A DNA stretch of 64,000 nt from Flavivirga sp. 57AJ16 (GTDB lineage: Bacteria; Bacteroidota; Bacteroidia; Flavobacteriales; Flavobacteriaceae): NCBI RefSeq assembly GCF_028736925.1, contig NZ_JAQZAT010000012.1:1-64000 (forward strand), read 5' to 3'. The position numbers and the translations under genes are program-made. Positions 52,293 through 60,682 of the stretch are shown here, piece after piece. Each line of letters opens with the position of its first letter. Positions within the stretch are counted from its first letter, which is position 1. Below the pieces are notes generated by a model. It searched no databases. It saw nothing but the letters and a program-made list of their open reading frames with translations, and was not told the DNA's origin.

Positions 52293-52315
52293 TACTTTTG
52301 ATTGATACAAATCAA
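52293..52315 (+). promoter_or_regulatory. candidate bioB promoter with overlapping inverted repeat
   Basis: TACTTTTG (52293-52300) is an exact TAnnTTTG -7 box 23 bases before the bioB ATG. The inverted repeat TTGATT-GATACA-AATCAA (52298-52315) overlaps its end and the start site, an operator-like position. No known biotin-operator motif is matched. Confidence 0.4.
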
Positions 52316-52323
52316 CTTTATTT

Positions 52324-53418
52324 ATGAGCGAGATACGACACAATTGGACAAAAGAAGAGATCATAAAAATTTACAACAAACCATTAATGGAGCTGCTTTA
52401 CGAAGCGGCGACGGTTCACCGTTTACATCATGATCCTAATGTTGTACAAGTATCAACTTTGTTGTCTATAAAAACAGGCGGTTGCTCAGAAGATTGTGGC
52501 TACTGTCCACAAGCAGCTCGTTATCATACTAATATTGAAGGAAACGACTTGATGTCTCTGCAACAAGTAAAAGCCCAAGCTTTACGTGCAAAATCTGCTG
52601 GAAGCTCCCGCGTTTGCATGGGTGCCGCATGGCGTAACGTAAAAGATGGTGAAGAGTTTGACGAGGTTTTAGAAATGGTACGTACCATTAATAAACTAGA
52701 CATGGAAGTATGCTGTACACTTGGAATGATTACCGAAAATCAAGCACAAAGGCTAGCAGAAGCTGGTTTATATGCCTATAACCATAATTTAGACTCATCT
52801 GAAGAATATTATAAAGAAGTTATATCTACACGAGGCTATCAAGACAGATTGGATACCATTGACAATGTACGTAAAACCAATGTGACCGTTTGTAGTGGTG
52901 GTATTATCGGTATGGGCGAAAGTGTAGAAGATCGTGCTGGCATGTTGGTCGCATTGTCAACCCTAAATCCGCAACCGGAATCTACACCAATAAATGCTTT
53001 AGTTGCTGTTGAGGGCACGCCTTTAGAAGACGAGAAACCTGTTGAAATATGGGAAATGATTCGTATGGTCGCTACCACGCGTATTGTCATGCCAGAAACA
53101 CAAGTGCGTTTAAGTGCTGGTAGAACCCAAATGTCTAGAGAAGGGCAAGCCATGTGCTTTTTTGCCGGTGCCAATTCTATTTTTGCCGGTGATAAATTAT
53201 TGACGACCCCAAACCCCGATGTCAATGAAGACATGAAAATGTTTGAATTGTTAGGCTTGAATCCGCAAAAGCCATTCACAAAAAAGGTACAACCTAAAAC
53301 TGTTGAAGCAAACGATTCCCAATATGAAGCTTTAGGAGAAAAACCCAAATGGACACGGCCAGAGCATACTATTGAACGTAACGAAGCTGCTAAAGAAAAA
53401 GCTAAAGCTTTAAAATAA
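52324..53418 (+). CDS. bioB: biotin synthase
   Basis: 364 residues, slightly longer than E. coli BioB. Radical SAM enzyme inserting sulfur into dethiobiotin. The CxxxCxxC cluster lies in TGGCSEDCGYCPQAARYH and is preceded by LLSIKTGG; DNVRKTNVTVCSGGIIGMGE matches the BioB second-cluster region, with AGRTQMSREGQAMCFFAGAN for 2Fe-2S binding. The C-terminal tail is Lys/Glu-rich (EKAKALK). Alone on its strand about 5.7 kb from bioA and separated from it by flotillin and ATP-grasp genes, so it is transcribed separately. Confidence 0.97.
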   Translation: MSEIRHNWTKEEIIKIYNKPLMELLYEAATVHRLHHDPNVVQVSTLLSIKTGGCSEDCGYCPQAARYHTNIEGNDLMSLQQVKAQALRAKSAGSSRVCMGAAWRNVKDGEEFDEVLEMVRTINKLDMEVCCTLGMITENQAQRLAEAGLYAYNHNLDSSEEYYKEVISTRGYQDRLDTIDNVRKTNVTVCSGGIIGMGESVEDRAGMLVALSTLNPQPESTPINALVAVEGTPLEDEKPVEIWEMIRMVATTRIVMPETQVRLSAGRTQMSREGQAMCFFAGANSIFAGDKLLTTPNPDVNEDMKMFELLGLNPQKPFTKKVQPKTVEANDSQYEALGEKPKWTRPEHTIERNEAAKEKAKALK

Positions 53419-53516
53419 GTAGACTATAACCTTTTAACTTTGCTTATACAAAAAACCGTTTTCAATAAATTATAGGCAGCACCTCAAATACTATTTCTGT
53501 TTTCGTAACGTTTTCT

Positions 53517-53524
53517 TAACTTTG
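53517..53524 (+). promoter_or_regulatory. candidate -7 box of the cupin-like gene
   Basis: TAACTTTG matches TAnnTTTG exactly, 20 bases before the TTG start at 53545. A second identical box (TAACTTTG) lies at 53435-53442, just after bioB. Confidence 0.4.
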
Positions 53525-53544
53525 AATACAAAATCACTAAAGTA

Positions 53545-54417
53545 TTGACACTTAATCTGCAAGACATCCCTCGTGTAAAAACTATTGCTAAAGCGGACTT
53601 TTTAAAATATTATTTTAATCTGCAAAAACCTGTAGTTATTGAGAATCTCACAGAAGACTGGCCAGCTTATACCAAGTGGAACCTAGACTACATGAAAGCC
53701 ATTGCAGGCGATATTACCATTCCTCTTTACGATGACAGACCCGTAGATTATAAAGATGGGTTTAACGAACCGCATACAAAAATGAAAATGGGCGATTATG
53801 TGGATTTGCTAAAAAGGGAACCTACAAAATATCGCATTTTTCTTTGGAATGCGTTAAAAGAAATACCCCAATTACAAAAAGATTTCACGTTTCCGGATTT
53901 TGGTTTACGCCTCATGAAAGGAATTCCTATGTTGTTTTTTGGGGGGAGAGATTCGCATACTTTCATGCATTATGATATAGATTTGGCCAATATTTTTCAT
54001 TTTCATTTTGAAGGCACAAAACAAGTTATCCTATTTGACCAAAAGCAGAGCAATTACTTGTATAAAATCCCACATTCTTTAATCACCAGGGAAGATATTG
54101 ATTTTAACAACCCTGATTTTGAAAAGTGGCCGATGCTTAAAAAAGCCAAAGGTTACAAAACAGAGTTAAAACATGGTGAAGTTTTATATATGCCAGAAGG
54201 TTATTGGCATTATATGCGCTATATTACACCTGGGTTTTCTATGAGTTTGAGAGCTATAGCCAGAAACCCAAAAAATCTTAGCAGAGCTCTATACAACATA
54301 GTCATTATGCGCCATTACGATAACGTTATGAGACGTTTAAAAGGACAAAAATGGATTGATTGGAAAAATGAACAGGCAGTTGTAAGAACGCATAAAAACA
54401 ACAATATTACTGTATAA
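53545..54417 (+). CDS. cupin-like (JmjC/Cupin_8 type) protein
   Basis: 290 residues from a TTG start at 53545. Cupin_8/JmjC-like fold: N-terminal VVIENLTEDWPAYTKWNLDY, the typical opening; metal-binding His142 and Asp144 (MHYDIDLANIFHFHF) and second-site His222 (EGYWHYMRY). With the HxD...H triad intact, it could be an Fe(II)/2-oxoglutarate oxygenase, of the kind that hydroxylates amino acids or peptides. The C-terminal 50 residues are basic. Its end overlaps the convergent recX gene by 11 bases. Confidence 0.8.
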   Translation: MTLNLQDIPRVKTIAKADFLKYYFNLQKPVVIENLTEDWPAYTKWNLDYMKAIAGDITIPLYDDRPVDYKDGFNEPHTKMKMGDYVDLLKREPTKYRIFLWNALKEIPQLQKDFTFPDFGLRLMKGIPMLFFGGRDSHTFMHYDIDLANIFHFHFEGTKQVILFDQKQSNYLYKIPHSLITREDIDFNNPDFEKWPMLKKAKGYKTELKHGEVLYMPEGYWHYMRYITPGFSMSLRAIARNPKNLSRALYNIVIMRHYDNVMRRLKGQKWIDWKNEQAVVRTHKNNNITV

Positions 54418-54883
54418 GCTCGTTTGCTTTTTCGTAAACTAAGTGGGATTCCCATCCTTTATACAGCAAATAATCGATTAATTTCTTTCTTTTCTTAAAC
54501 TTGTTCGTTTCCTTAATTGAATTTGCTTTTTTTTCGGCTAAATCATTGAAAACCCCGATATACTCCTCGTTTCCTATTTCACTAAGTGCCTGATTTATAT
54601 TAACTTTGACCACGTCTTTTTTCTTAAGTTCATAACTTAAGCGACGACGCCCCCAATTCTTGATTTTAAACTTACCACTTACAAATGCTTTGGCAAAACG
54701 TGCTTCATTAAGAAAGTTATGTTCTAAAAGGTGAACTATGATGACATCGATAGCCTCGGGTATCATGTGCATACCTTCTAACTTTTGTCTAACCTCTTGA
54801 TGGCAACGTTCCTGATACGCACAATAATGCTCTAATTTTTTAGTGGCTTCTTGTACGGTATATGTTTTTTTTGATGGCTGCAT
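54407..54883 (-). CDS. recX: RecX regulatory protein
   Basis: 158 residues from the ATG at 54883 (MQPSKKTYTVQEATK). Three repeated helical units typical of RecX: TVQEATKKLEHYCAYQERCH, IVHLLEHNFLNEARFAKAFV with KIKNWGRRRLSYELKKK, and KRKKLIDYLLYKGWESHLVY. Family role: binds RecA filaments and limits recombination. No recA beside it in this window. It overlaps the cupin-like gene at its 3' end and faces the T9SS gene across an AT-rich leader. Confidence 0.9.
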   Translation of the reverse strand: MQPSKKTYTVQEATKKLEHYCAYQERCHQEVRQKLEGMHMIPEAIDVIIVHLLEHNFLNEARFAKAFVSGKFKIKNWGRRRLSYELKKKDVVKVNINQALSEIGNEEYIGVFNDLAEKKANSIKETNKFKKRKKLIDYLLYKGWESHLVYEKANELIQ

Positions 54884-54946
54884 GGTTTTCAAAAATAGCA
54901 ATAGAAAATTAACAATAAGAATAAAAATTTATAAAAACCAAATCCA

Positions 54947-54970
54947 CTGTACAGAGCGTAGTCGAAGTAT
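54947..54970. repeat. partial REP-like repeat upstream of the T9SS gene
   Basis: CTGTACAGAGCGTAGTCGAA and GTAT, matching the inner part of the element at 47525-47632 with one base change. Single half only. Confidence 0.6.
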
Positions 54971-54986
54971 AGATTTTAAACGAACT

Positions 54987-57446
54987 ATGATGAAAAAAAT
55001 TACTTCCATTATATTATTGCTTATAACTTTTAATTTAAGTTATGGGCAAACCAAAATTGCAGAATTAACATTTGAATCCGTTGGAGGTTACTCAACTAAT
55101 GTAACTGAATTCACTAGTGGCACAACAGATTATTTTATTAGAACTGATGGGACTAATACAACTGGCACGCTTTCTAATATTCAAGGTTCTTATTATTTTG
55201 CTGCTCAAGACACAAATGGTGTTGAACCTACTTTACCACTAACCCTACTTATAAATAACATCAATATAAGTGGCTATTCTAACCTAGTGTTTAGAGTAAA
55301 TTTAGCTGAAGATGATGACGGAGCCAATGAAGATTGGGATGCCCCTAACTATGTACATTTTAATTATGACATTGATAACTCAAGTTCGTTCTCAAATTTA
55401 TTATGGTTGGAAAATGACGGAAGTACATTTAACTCTGCACCATATATAGATACTGATTACGATGGTACCGGGGATGGACCTGAAATAACAGACACATTTA
55501 CTCAATTTACTCAAAGCATTACTGGTACAGGTTCTCTCTTAGATATTCAAATTGTCTTTAATCTTGATGATGGTGACGAAGATATTGCCATAGATAATAT
55601 TGAAGTTTGGGGCACTCTTATTCCTTGTGGTGCACCTGTAACTTGGGATGGTTCTGATTGGGATAATGTAGTAGGTCCTGATATTAATACCGAAGCTATT
55701 ATTAATGGTAACTACAACACAAGTGCGGCAAGCTTTAGTGCTTGTAGTTTAACGGTTAACAACAATTCCATTTTAACTGTGAACGACAATACCTATATTG
55801 AAATTCAGAATGACATTACGGTAGATGCAGGAAGTTCTATTGATGTTCACCCTTATGGAGCAGTCGTTCAAAATAATAATTTTGGGGCTGTTAATAATAG
55901 TGGCACCATGACAGTTGACAAAGAAACCGCACCGATGAATGAATGGTACGAATACACTTATTGGGGTTCTCCCGTTTCTGGAGCAACCATTAGTGGCTCT
56001 ATCACTGATTCGCATCCAAGTAGACGTTTTATATTTGATGGACAAAACTTTTTAGATGCCACCGCAGAAACAAATAATGATGGTACAGCGATACCGGGTC
56101 AAGATGATATAGATGACAATGGAGATGATTGGCAACCGGTAAGTGGTGCTACCATTATGCAAGCCGGAGTAGGTTATGCTACTACTTTAACAAGCTTTGC
56201 TTATGACACTCATCCTGCCCCATCGAATAAACAATTTAGATACACTTTTACCGGCGATTTTAACAATGGCATTAAAACAATACCCATCTATAGAAACGAT
56301 TCCGAATTATCGGATTACAACTGGAATTTTTTAGGGAACCCATACCCCTCAGCTATTGATGCCGATTTATTTTTAGCAGCTAATAGTAACGTTTCTACAG
56401 ATATTTCAACGGCTAAATCTATTAATGGGGCCATATTCTTATGGTCTCAAAATACTCTGCCTTCCAGTACCACCAATGGAAATCAACAACTTAACTTTAC
56501 AAATGATGACTTTGCCATTATTAATGCCGTAGGGCAATCTGCTGGTGGTGATGGTGTTATACCAACTCGATTTATTCCATCTGGTCAAGGCTTTTTTGTG
56601 TCTATGTCTAACTCTGCTCCTGCAACTTTAGTGTCTGGTGATGTCTATACAACTAATATAGTATTTAACAATTCTATGCGTGTTGCCAGTACAACAGCTA
56701 ATAGTCAGTTTTTTAAAAATTCAAATACTAAAAAAGCATCCAATACCACGGTAAATAAATTATGGATCGATCTAACTTCCGATAATGGGGTTTTTAATCA
56801 AATACTTGTGGGCTATGTAAACGGGGCGACTAATGATGATGATGGGGTTTCATACGATACGGTTAAATTCCCAACTAAGGGCTCTGCATTATACTCGACC
56901 ATTGAAGGCTCTACTAAAAAATTCACTATTCAAGGCAAAGCAATTAATAGTATTAATCAAGATGAAATTATTAAACTTGGTTTTAAGACAAGTATTGATA
57001 TCCCTACATTATACAAATTATCCATTGCCCAATTACAGGGCAATTTCTTAAGTAACAATACCATTTACTTAAAAGACAATTTACTTCATAAGCAGCACGA
57101 TTTATCTACAAGTGATTACACTTTCACCTCAGAAGTAGGCGAATTTAACGAACGTTTTGAAATTGTGTTTAATGCAAACTCGTTATCTACAAATAATGTT
57201 TCTATAGAAGAAAATCAATTCAGTATTGTTGATTTAGATAACGACAGAGTTCAGTTTAACACAAATAATAGCTTAAACATTAAAACCATTAGTGTTTTTG
57301 ATCTTATTGGTCGCCAATTATACCATTTTAAAGGTCAAAACAATTCTGAAATTTATAGGCTTTCAAATTTAAGCAATACTATTTATATTGCTAAAGTAGA
57401 ATTATCCAATGGGGTTATTGTTACTAAAAAAGCTTTAAAAAAATAG
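54987..57446 (+). CDS. T9SS-exported surface protein with C-terminal sorting domain
   Basis: 819 residues from the ATG at 54987 (MMKKITSIILLLITFNLSYG); upstream ATGs read through the REP-like repeat. Signal peptide to about residue 22 (SYGQ). Beta-rich body with Asp/Asn/Gly-rich calcium-type turns (DDGANEDW, DTDYDGTGDGPE, DDIDDNGDDW), probably several Ig-like or lectin-like modules. The last 80 residues form a type A T9SS sorting domain (FSIVDLDNDRVQFN, ISVFDLIGRQLYHF, NTIYIAKVELSNGV, TKKALKK). The ligand is unknown. Confidence 0.85.
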   Translation: MMKKITSIILLLITFNLSYGQTKIAELTFESVGGYSTNVTEFTSGTTDYFIRTDGTNTTGTLSNIQGSYYFAAQDTNGVEPTLPLTLLINNINISGYSNLVFRVNLAEDDDGANEDWDAPNYVHFNYDIDNSSSFSNLLWLENDGSTFNSAPYIDTDYDGTGDGPEITDTFTQFTQSITGTGSLLDIQIVFNLDDGDEDIAIDNIEVWGTLIPCGAPVTWDGSDWDNVVGPDINTEAIINGNYNTSAASFSACSLTVNNNSILTVNDNTYIEIQNDITVDAGSSIDVHPYGAVVQNNNFGAVNNSGTMTVDKETAPMNEWYEYTYWGSPVSGATISGSITDSHPSRRFIFDGQNFLDATAETNNDGTAIPGQDDIDDNGDDWQPVSGATIMQAGVGYATTLTSFAYDTHPAPSNKQFRYTFTGDFNNGIKTIPIYRNDSELSDYNWNFLGNPYPSAIDADLFLAANSNVSTDISTAKSINGAIFLWSQNTLPSSTTNGNQQLNFTNDDFAIINAVGQSAGGDGVIPTRFIPSGQGFFVSMSNSAPATLVSGDVYTTNIVFNNSMRVASTTANSQFFKNSNTKKASNTTVNKLWIDLTSDNGVFNQILVGYVNGATNDDDGVSYDTVKFPTKGSALYSTIEGSTKKFTIQGKAINSINQDEIIKLGFKTSIDIPTLYKLSIAQLQGNFLSNNTIYLKDNLLHKQHDLSTSDYTFTSEVGEFNERFEIVFNANSLSTNNVSIEENQFSIVDLDNDRVQFNTNNSLNIKTISVFDLIGRQLYHFKGQNNSEIYRLSNLSNTIYIAKVELSNGVIVTKKALKK

Positions 57447-57454
57447 GCTACTGT

Positions 57455-57535
57455 TCATTCAGAGCGCAGCGAAGAATCTTTTGTCATTCAAACTATGATT
57501 TCTTTTTTAGAGATTCTTCGCTGCGCTCTGAATGA
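57455..57535. repeat. REP-like long inverted repeat between convergent genes
   Basis: Left arm 57455-57479 and right arm 57511-57535 are perfect 25-base inverted repeats with a 31-base loop. It starts 8 bases after the T9SS gene stop and ends 11 bases before the TonB receptor stop, and may act as a bidirectional terminator. The arm starts TCATTCAGAGCG and resembles the ends of the other elements here. Confidence 0.8.
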
Positions 57536-57546
57536 CAAGCACACCA

Positions 57547-59958
57547 TTACAAACTATATTTTAAAGACATAATAAAGTTCCTTCCTGCTGCGGCAATTCC
57601 AGAAGAATATGTTTTGTAACGTTGGTCCGTGATGTTTTCCAAACTAGCAGTAAGTGTCGTTGAATCGCTTATTTGACATTGTGCCCTAAAATTGAACGTA
57701 TACCAAGAAGGGCTATATGGATTCCCATTAGCATCCAGTGCATAGATATAATCTTTTTCAGCTTCTGAAGGCGCCAATTGATTAAAGGAAAGTTCGTTGT
57801 TATAATTTGCAAATACATCTAGCTTTAACCCTTTAGATGTCCAGGTTAAATGTGTATTTCCAAAACTAGGTGCGACGTGGCGAATAGGCACTTCTATTTC
57901 ACCTTCCTCTTCTGTGCCTCCAATGATACTATATTGGGATGTTAAATCTATGTGATTCGTAATGACGGCTTTTAAACCGACTTCAAAACCATAAATCCAA
58001 GCTTTTGAAGCATTTTGTATAGCTTGCACGTTACTTAACTCACCATCATAAACAATCTCTGTATTGCCATTTAAGCTGTAATCCCTACGTACTAGAGCAT
58101 TGTTTAAATACGTATAATAGGTACTTATATCCAGTACTATTTTTTTATCGAAGTCTAATTCCACACCCAATTCACCGCCATAAGCATACTCTGGCTTTAG
58201 GTTTTCATTAGGAACGACTACCGATCCTGGTTCGGAATCGAATACCTTACCTATATCATCAATATTAGGCGCTCTAAAAGCAGAAGAGGTATTGAGCTTC
58301 CATTGTATCGTTCTATTTGGAGACCATCTAATACCTGCAGTGCCAGTAAGAGCCCCTGCTTTGTTTTTAGATGATTTAAATGGCAAATTTAAAAAGACAT
58401 TATTCTCTTCAAAATTGGCTTTGGAGATAACATGGTTAAAGCGCAAACCTGATTGAAAAACAAATTTTGAGTTTGGTTTATATTTTATACTGGAATATAT
58501 CGCCGCAGATTGCCAACTGGCTCCGTTTGGATATCTGGAAACAGTGAGCTGAGTCATATTGTTCGATATATTTTCTTCCTTTCCAAGAGACAGTACTTTA
58601 TTGTACACATATTCCAGACCATAAAAAAACTGTGTATTAGGGCTCAATGTTTTTTCTAAGTCTATATTAAAGGAATATGCATCCACTGCTTCTTCTCTAA
58701 TATTTCTTGTATTAGATTGGAAGCCTCTATCTAATCTGCTTTCTTGAAAGTTTTGATATGCCAAAGTCGCTTTAATTTTATCATATAAACTAGAATTACT
58801 ACTTAATTTAGTAATTTGCAAATTGGACATAAACCATTTTTGCGGTCCATAATTCCACTCTGCTGAACGCAAAACATTATTTCTATATCTTATTAAGCGA
58901 TCGTACCGGGGCACATTTGACGTTCTGGTATAATACAGACCTAAATCAAAACTTAAATTTTTATAAGGCTCATAACGTACTTTTTGCATCATATTCAACT
59001 GGTCATATCCTGAAAATTTTTGAACCCGTGGATCATTATTTTCAACAATAATATCACCTGTATCAGTTGTCAAAACAAATTCAGGTCTTAAATAGTCACT
59101 AGGCCCATTCTTACCCATTTTTAAATCCCCAAAACTTGTATAGCTCGCATTGGTTATAAATCCCCATTTTTTATATCCCAAATTAAAATCAAAATGCCCC
59201 GTTTTTTCATTACTGGCCGATGCATATCTGGCAATAATATTTGATTTAAACAATAACGAATCCGAATAGGACAATTTTGGTTTTTGGGTGTAAAAACTCA
59301 TGACCCCCCCAATGGCATCACTTCCATAAATAACAGAACCCGAACCCAAAGTAACTTCGGTATTTTGGACAGAAAACGGATCGATAGCAATAACATTTTG
59401 TAAATTTCCGCCTCTAAAAATAGCATTGTTCATTCTTACACCATCAACCGTAATTAATAATCTATTGGTGGCAAACCCTCTAATCATCGGGCTTCCTCCT
59501 CCTAACTGGCTTTTTTGAATATAGACCTTCCCCGTATTCTCTAACAAATCGGCACTTGTTTGCGGGTTTGAAAATTGAATCCTTGCACTATTTACACTAA
59601 TTATCTTTTGTGGAATATCTCTTTTACTTTGTTCAAACTTTGAAGCAGAAATAACAATCTCCTCTAAGCCTTGGGTATTGGAAACTAAATATACTTTGTT
59701 TGAGTCCCATAACTGAAGTTTCGTTATTTTTTTTAAAACGTGAGACAAATGTTTAAAGTAAATCGTTTCTGTATCCGAAAACCCACTTAAGTCTGCTTCG
59801 CCTCTAAAATTAGTAACAACACTTTCTGATTTATCGACATTATAAATGGCCACTCCAAAAACAGGTTCCCTTGTAAGCTCGCTAAGAACCTTTATTGTCT
59901 GTGCCCGAGAAGATATAGAAACAAGTAAAAAGAAGAAAATGGTATAAAAAAACTTCAT
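57547..59958 (-). CDS. TonB-dependent receptor
   Basis: 803 residues. Signal peptide (about 1-19, SSRAQ), a CarboxypepD_reg-like segment (20-100, EPVFGVAIYNVD), a plug domain (about 115-220, with DLLENTGKVYIQKSQLGGGS, RGFATNRLLITVDGVRMNNA and VIYGSDAIGGVMSFYTQ), and a 22-strand barrel ending MSLKYSL with a C-terminal hydrophobic strand. Substrate cannot be told; no siderophore or vitamin motif nearby. It is followed on the same strand by recO, 4 bases away in genome order, so the receptor is downstream of recO in transcription. Confidence 0.92.
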   Translation of the reverse strand: MKFFYTIFFFLLVSISSRAQTIKVLSELTREPVFGVAIYNVDKSESVVTNFRGEADLSGFSDTETIYFKHLSHVLKKITKLQLWDSNKVYLVSNTQGLEEIVISASKFEQSKRDIPQKIISVNSARIQFSNPQTSADLLENTGKVYIQKSQLGGGSPMIRGFATNRLLITVDGVRMNNAIFRGGNLQNVIAIDPFSVQNTEVTLGSGSVIYGSDAIGGVMSFYTQKPKLSYSDSLLFKSNIIARYASASNEKTGHFDFNLGYKKWGFITNASYTSFGDLKMGKNGPSDYLRPEFVLTTDTGDIIVENNDPRVQKFSGYDQLNMMQKVRYEPYKNLSFDLGLYYTRTSNVPRYDRLIRYRNNVLRSAEWNYGPQKWFMSNLQITKLSSNSSLYDKIKATLAYQNFQESRLDRGFQSNTRNIREEAVDAYSFNIDLEKTLSPNTQFFYGLEYVYNKVLSLGKEENISNNMTQLTVSRYPNGASWQSAAIYSSIKYKPNSKFVFQSGLRFNHVISKANFEENNVFLNLPFKSSKNKAGALTGTAGIRWSPNRTIQWKLNTSSAFRAPNIDDIGKVFDSEPGSVVVPNENLKPEYAYGGELGVELDFDKKIVLDISTYYTYLNNALVRRDYSLNGNTEIVYDGELSNVQAIQNASKAWIYGFEVGLKAVITNHIDLTSQYSIIGGTEEEGEIEVPIRHVAPSFGNTHLTWTSKGLKLDVFANYNNELSFNQLAPSEAEKDYIYALDANGNPYSPSWYTFNFRAQCQISDSTTLTASLENITDQRYKTYSSGIAAAGRNFIMSLKYSL

Positions 59959-59962
59959 GCTT

Positions 59963-60682
59963 TTAATTAAAAACCTGATTAAATATCAGTAATGATTTTG
60001 GTGTTTTAAAACTCCCCAAATGTAACTCAAAATATAGCAAAATCATACTTAAAAACGACTGTCTTTGTTTTGCATTAATTTCAACAGTAGACAATGCATC
60101 AAATGTTGTGCCTAACAGTTGCTTTAAAAGTGTTAAGTTTTTTCCAGATAAAGAATATCTATCTTGTGATTTTGCTTCAAACCTCCCTTCTCTCAAATTA
60201 AAAAAAGGCTGGTCTATATTTTTTGTATCTGGATAAAACCCTAAATACCTCGTTAAATTAAGTAAAAACAGTAAATGAAAATTTGAATATTCTGAATGCG
60301 TATCAAGCCACATGAGTGTGGTTTCAATATAACTATAAAGTGTTTCGTTTTTTTCTTCTTCTTTTAGCGTATTCGACAATACTTCAGATAAAAACATGAC
60401 AATAGAACTCTTTAAAACATGAGAGTGCAGGCTTGTATAAATAGTGCTCAACTTAGTATCTTTTATAGCCTGCAATGATCTATTGTTCTTGTATTCAATA
60501 ATTAATTGCAACTGTGAGAGTAATTGAAAATAAGCCGCCCTAGAGTGCCCTTTTTTACTTTTTAAAACACCTCTTAATAAAAAACTAACCACCCCTAGTT
60601 GTTGTGTATAGCATTTAACAATTAAGTCGTTATCCCTATATTTTAGTTTGGATAGAACTATGGCATTAGTCGTCGTTAACAT
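59963..60682 (-). CDS. recO: DNA repair protein RecO
   Basis: 239 residues, usual length. N-terminal OB-fold (TTTNAIVLSKLKYRDNDLIVK, GVVSFLLRGVLKSKKGH), then helical C-terminus. It loads RecA together with RecR. The start codon overlaps the PorZ stop by one base (TAATG), so the two are translationally coupled. That recO lies between a T9SS gene and a TonB receptor gene is the arrangement seen in many Flavobacteria. Confidence 0.92.
   Translation of the reverse strand: MLTTTNAIVLSKLKYRDNDLIVKCYTQQLGVVSFLLRGVLKSKKGHSRAAYFQLLSQLQLIIEYKNNRSLQAIKDTKLSTIYTSLHSHVLKSSIVMFLSEVLSNTLKEEEKNETLYSYIETTLMWLDTHSEYSNFHLLFLLNLTRYLGFYPDTKNIDQPFFNLREGRFEAKSQDRYSLSGKNLTLLKQLLGTTFDALSTVEINAKQRQSFLSMILLYFELHLGSFKTPKSLLIFNQVFN

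Noticed and set aside
54843-54986. Longer start for the T9SS gene (ATG at 54843)
   Set aside because: The extension reads through recX antisense and the repeat (TERSRSID) and would hide the signal peptide at 54987.
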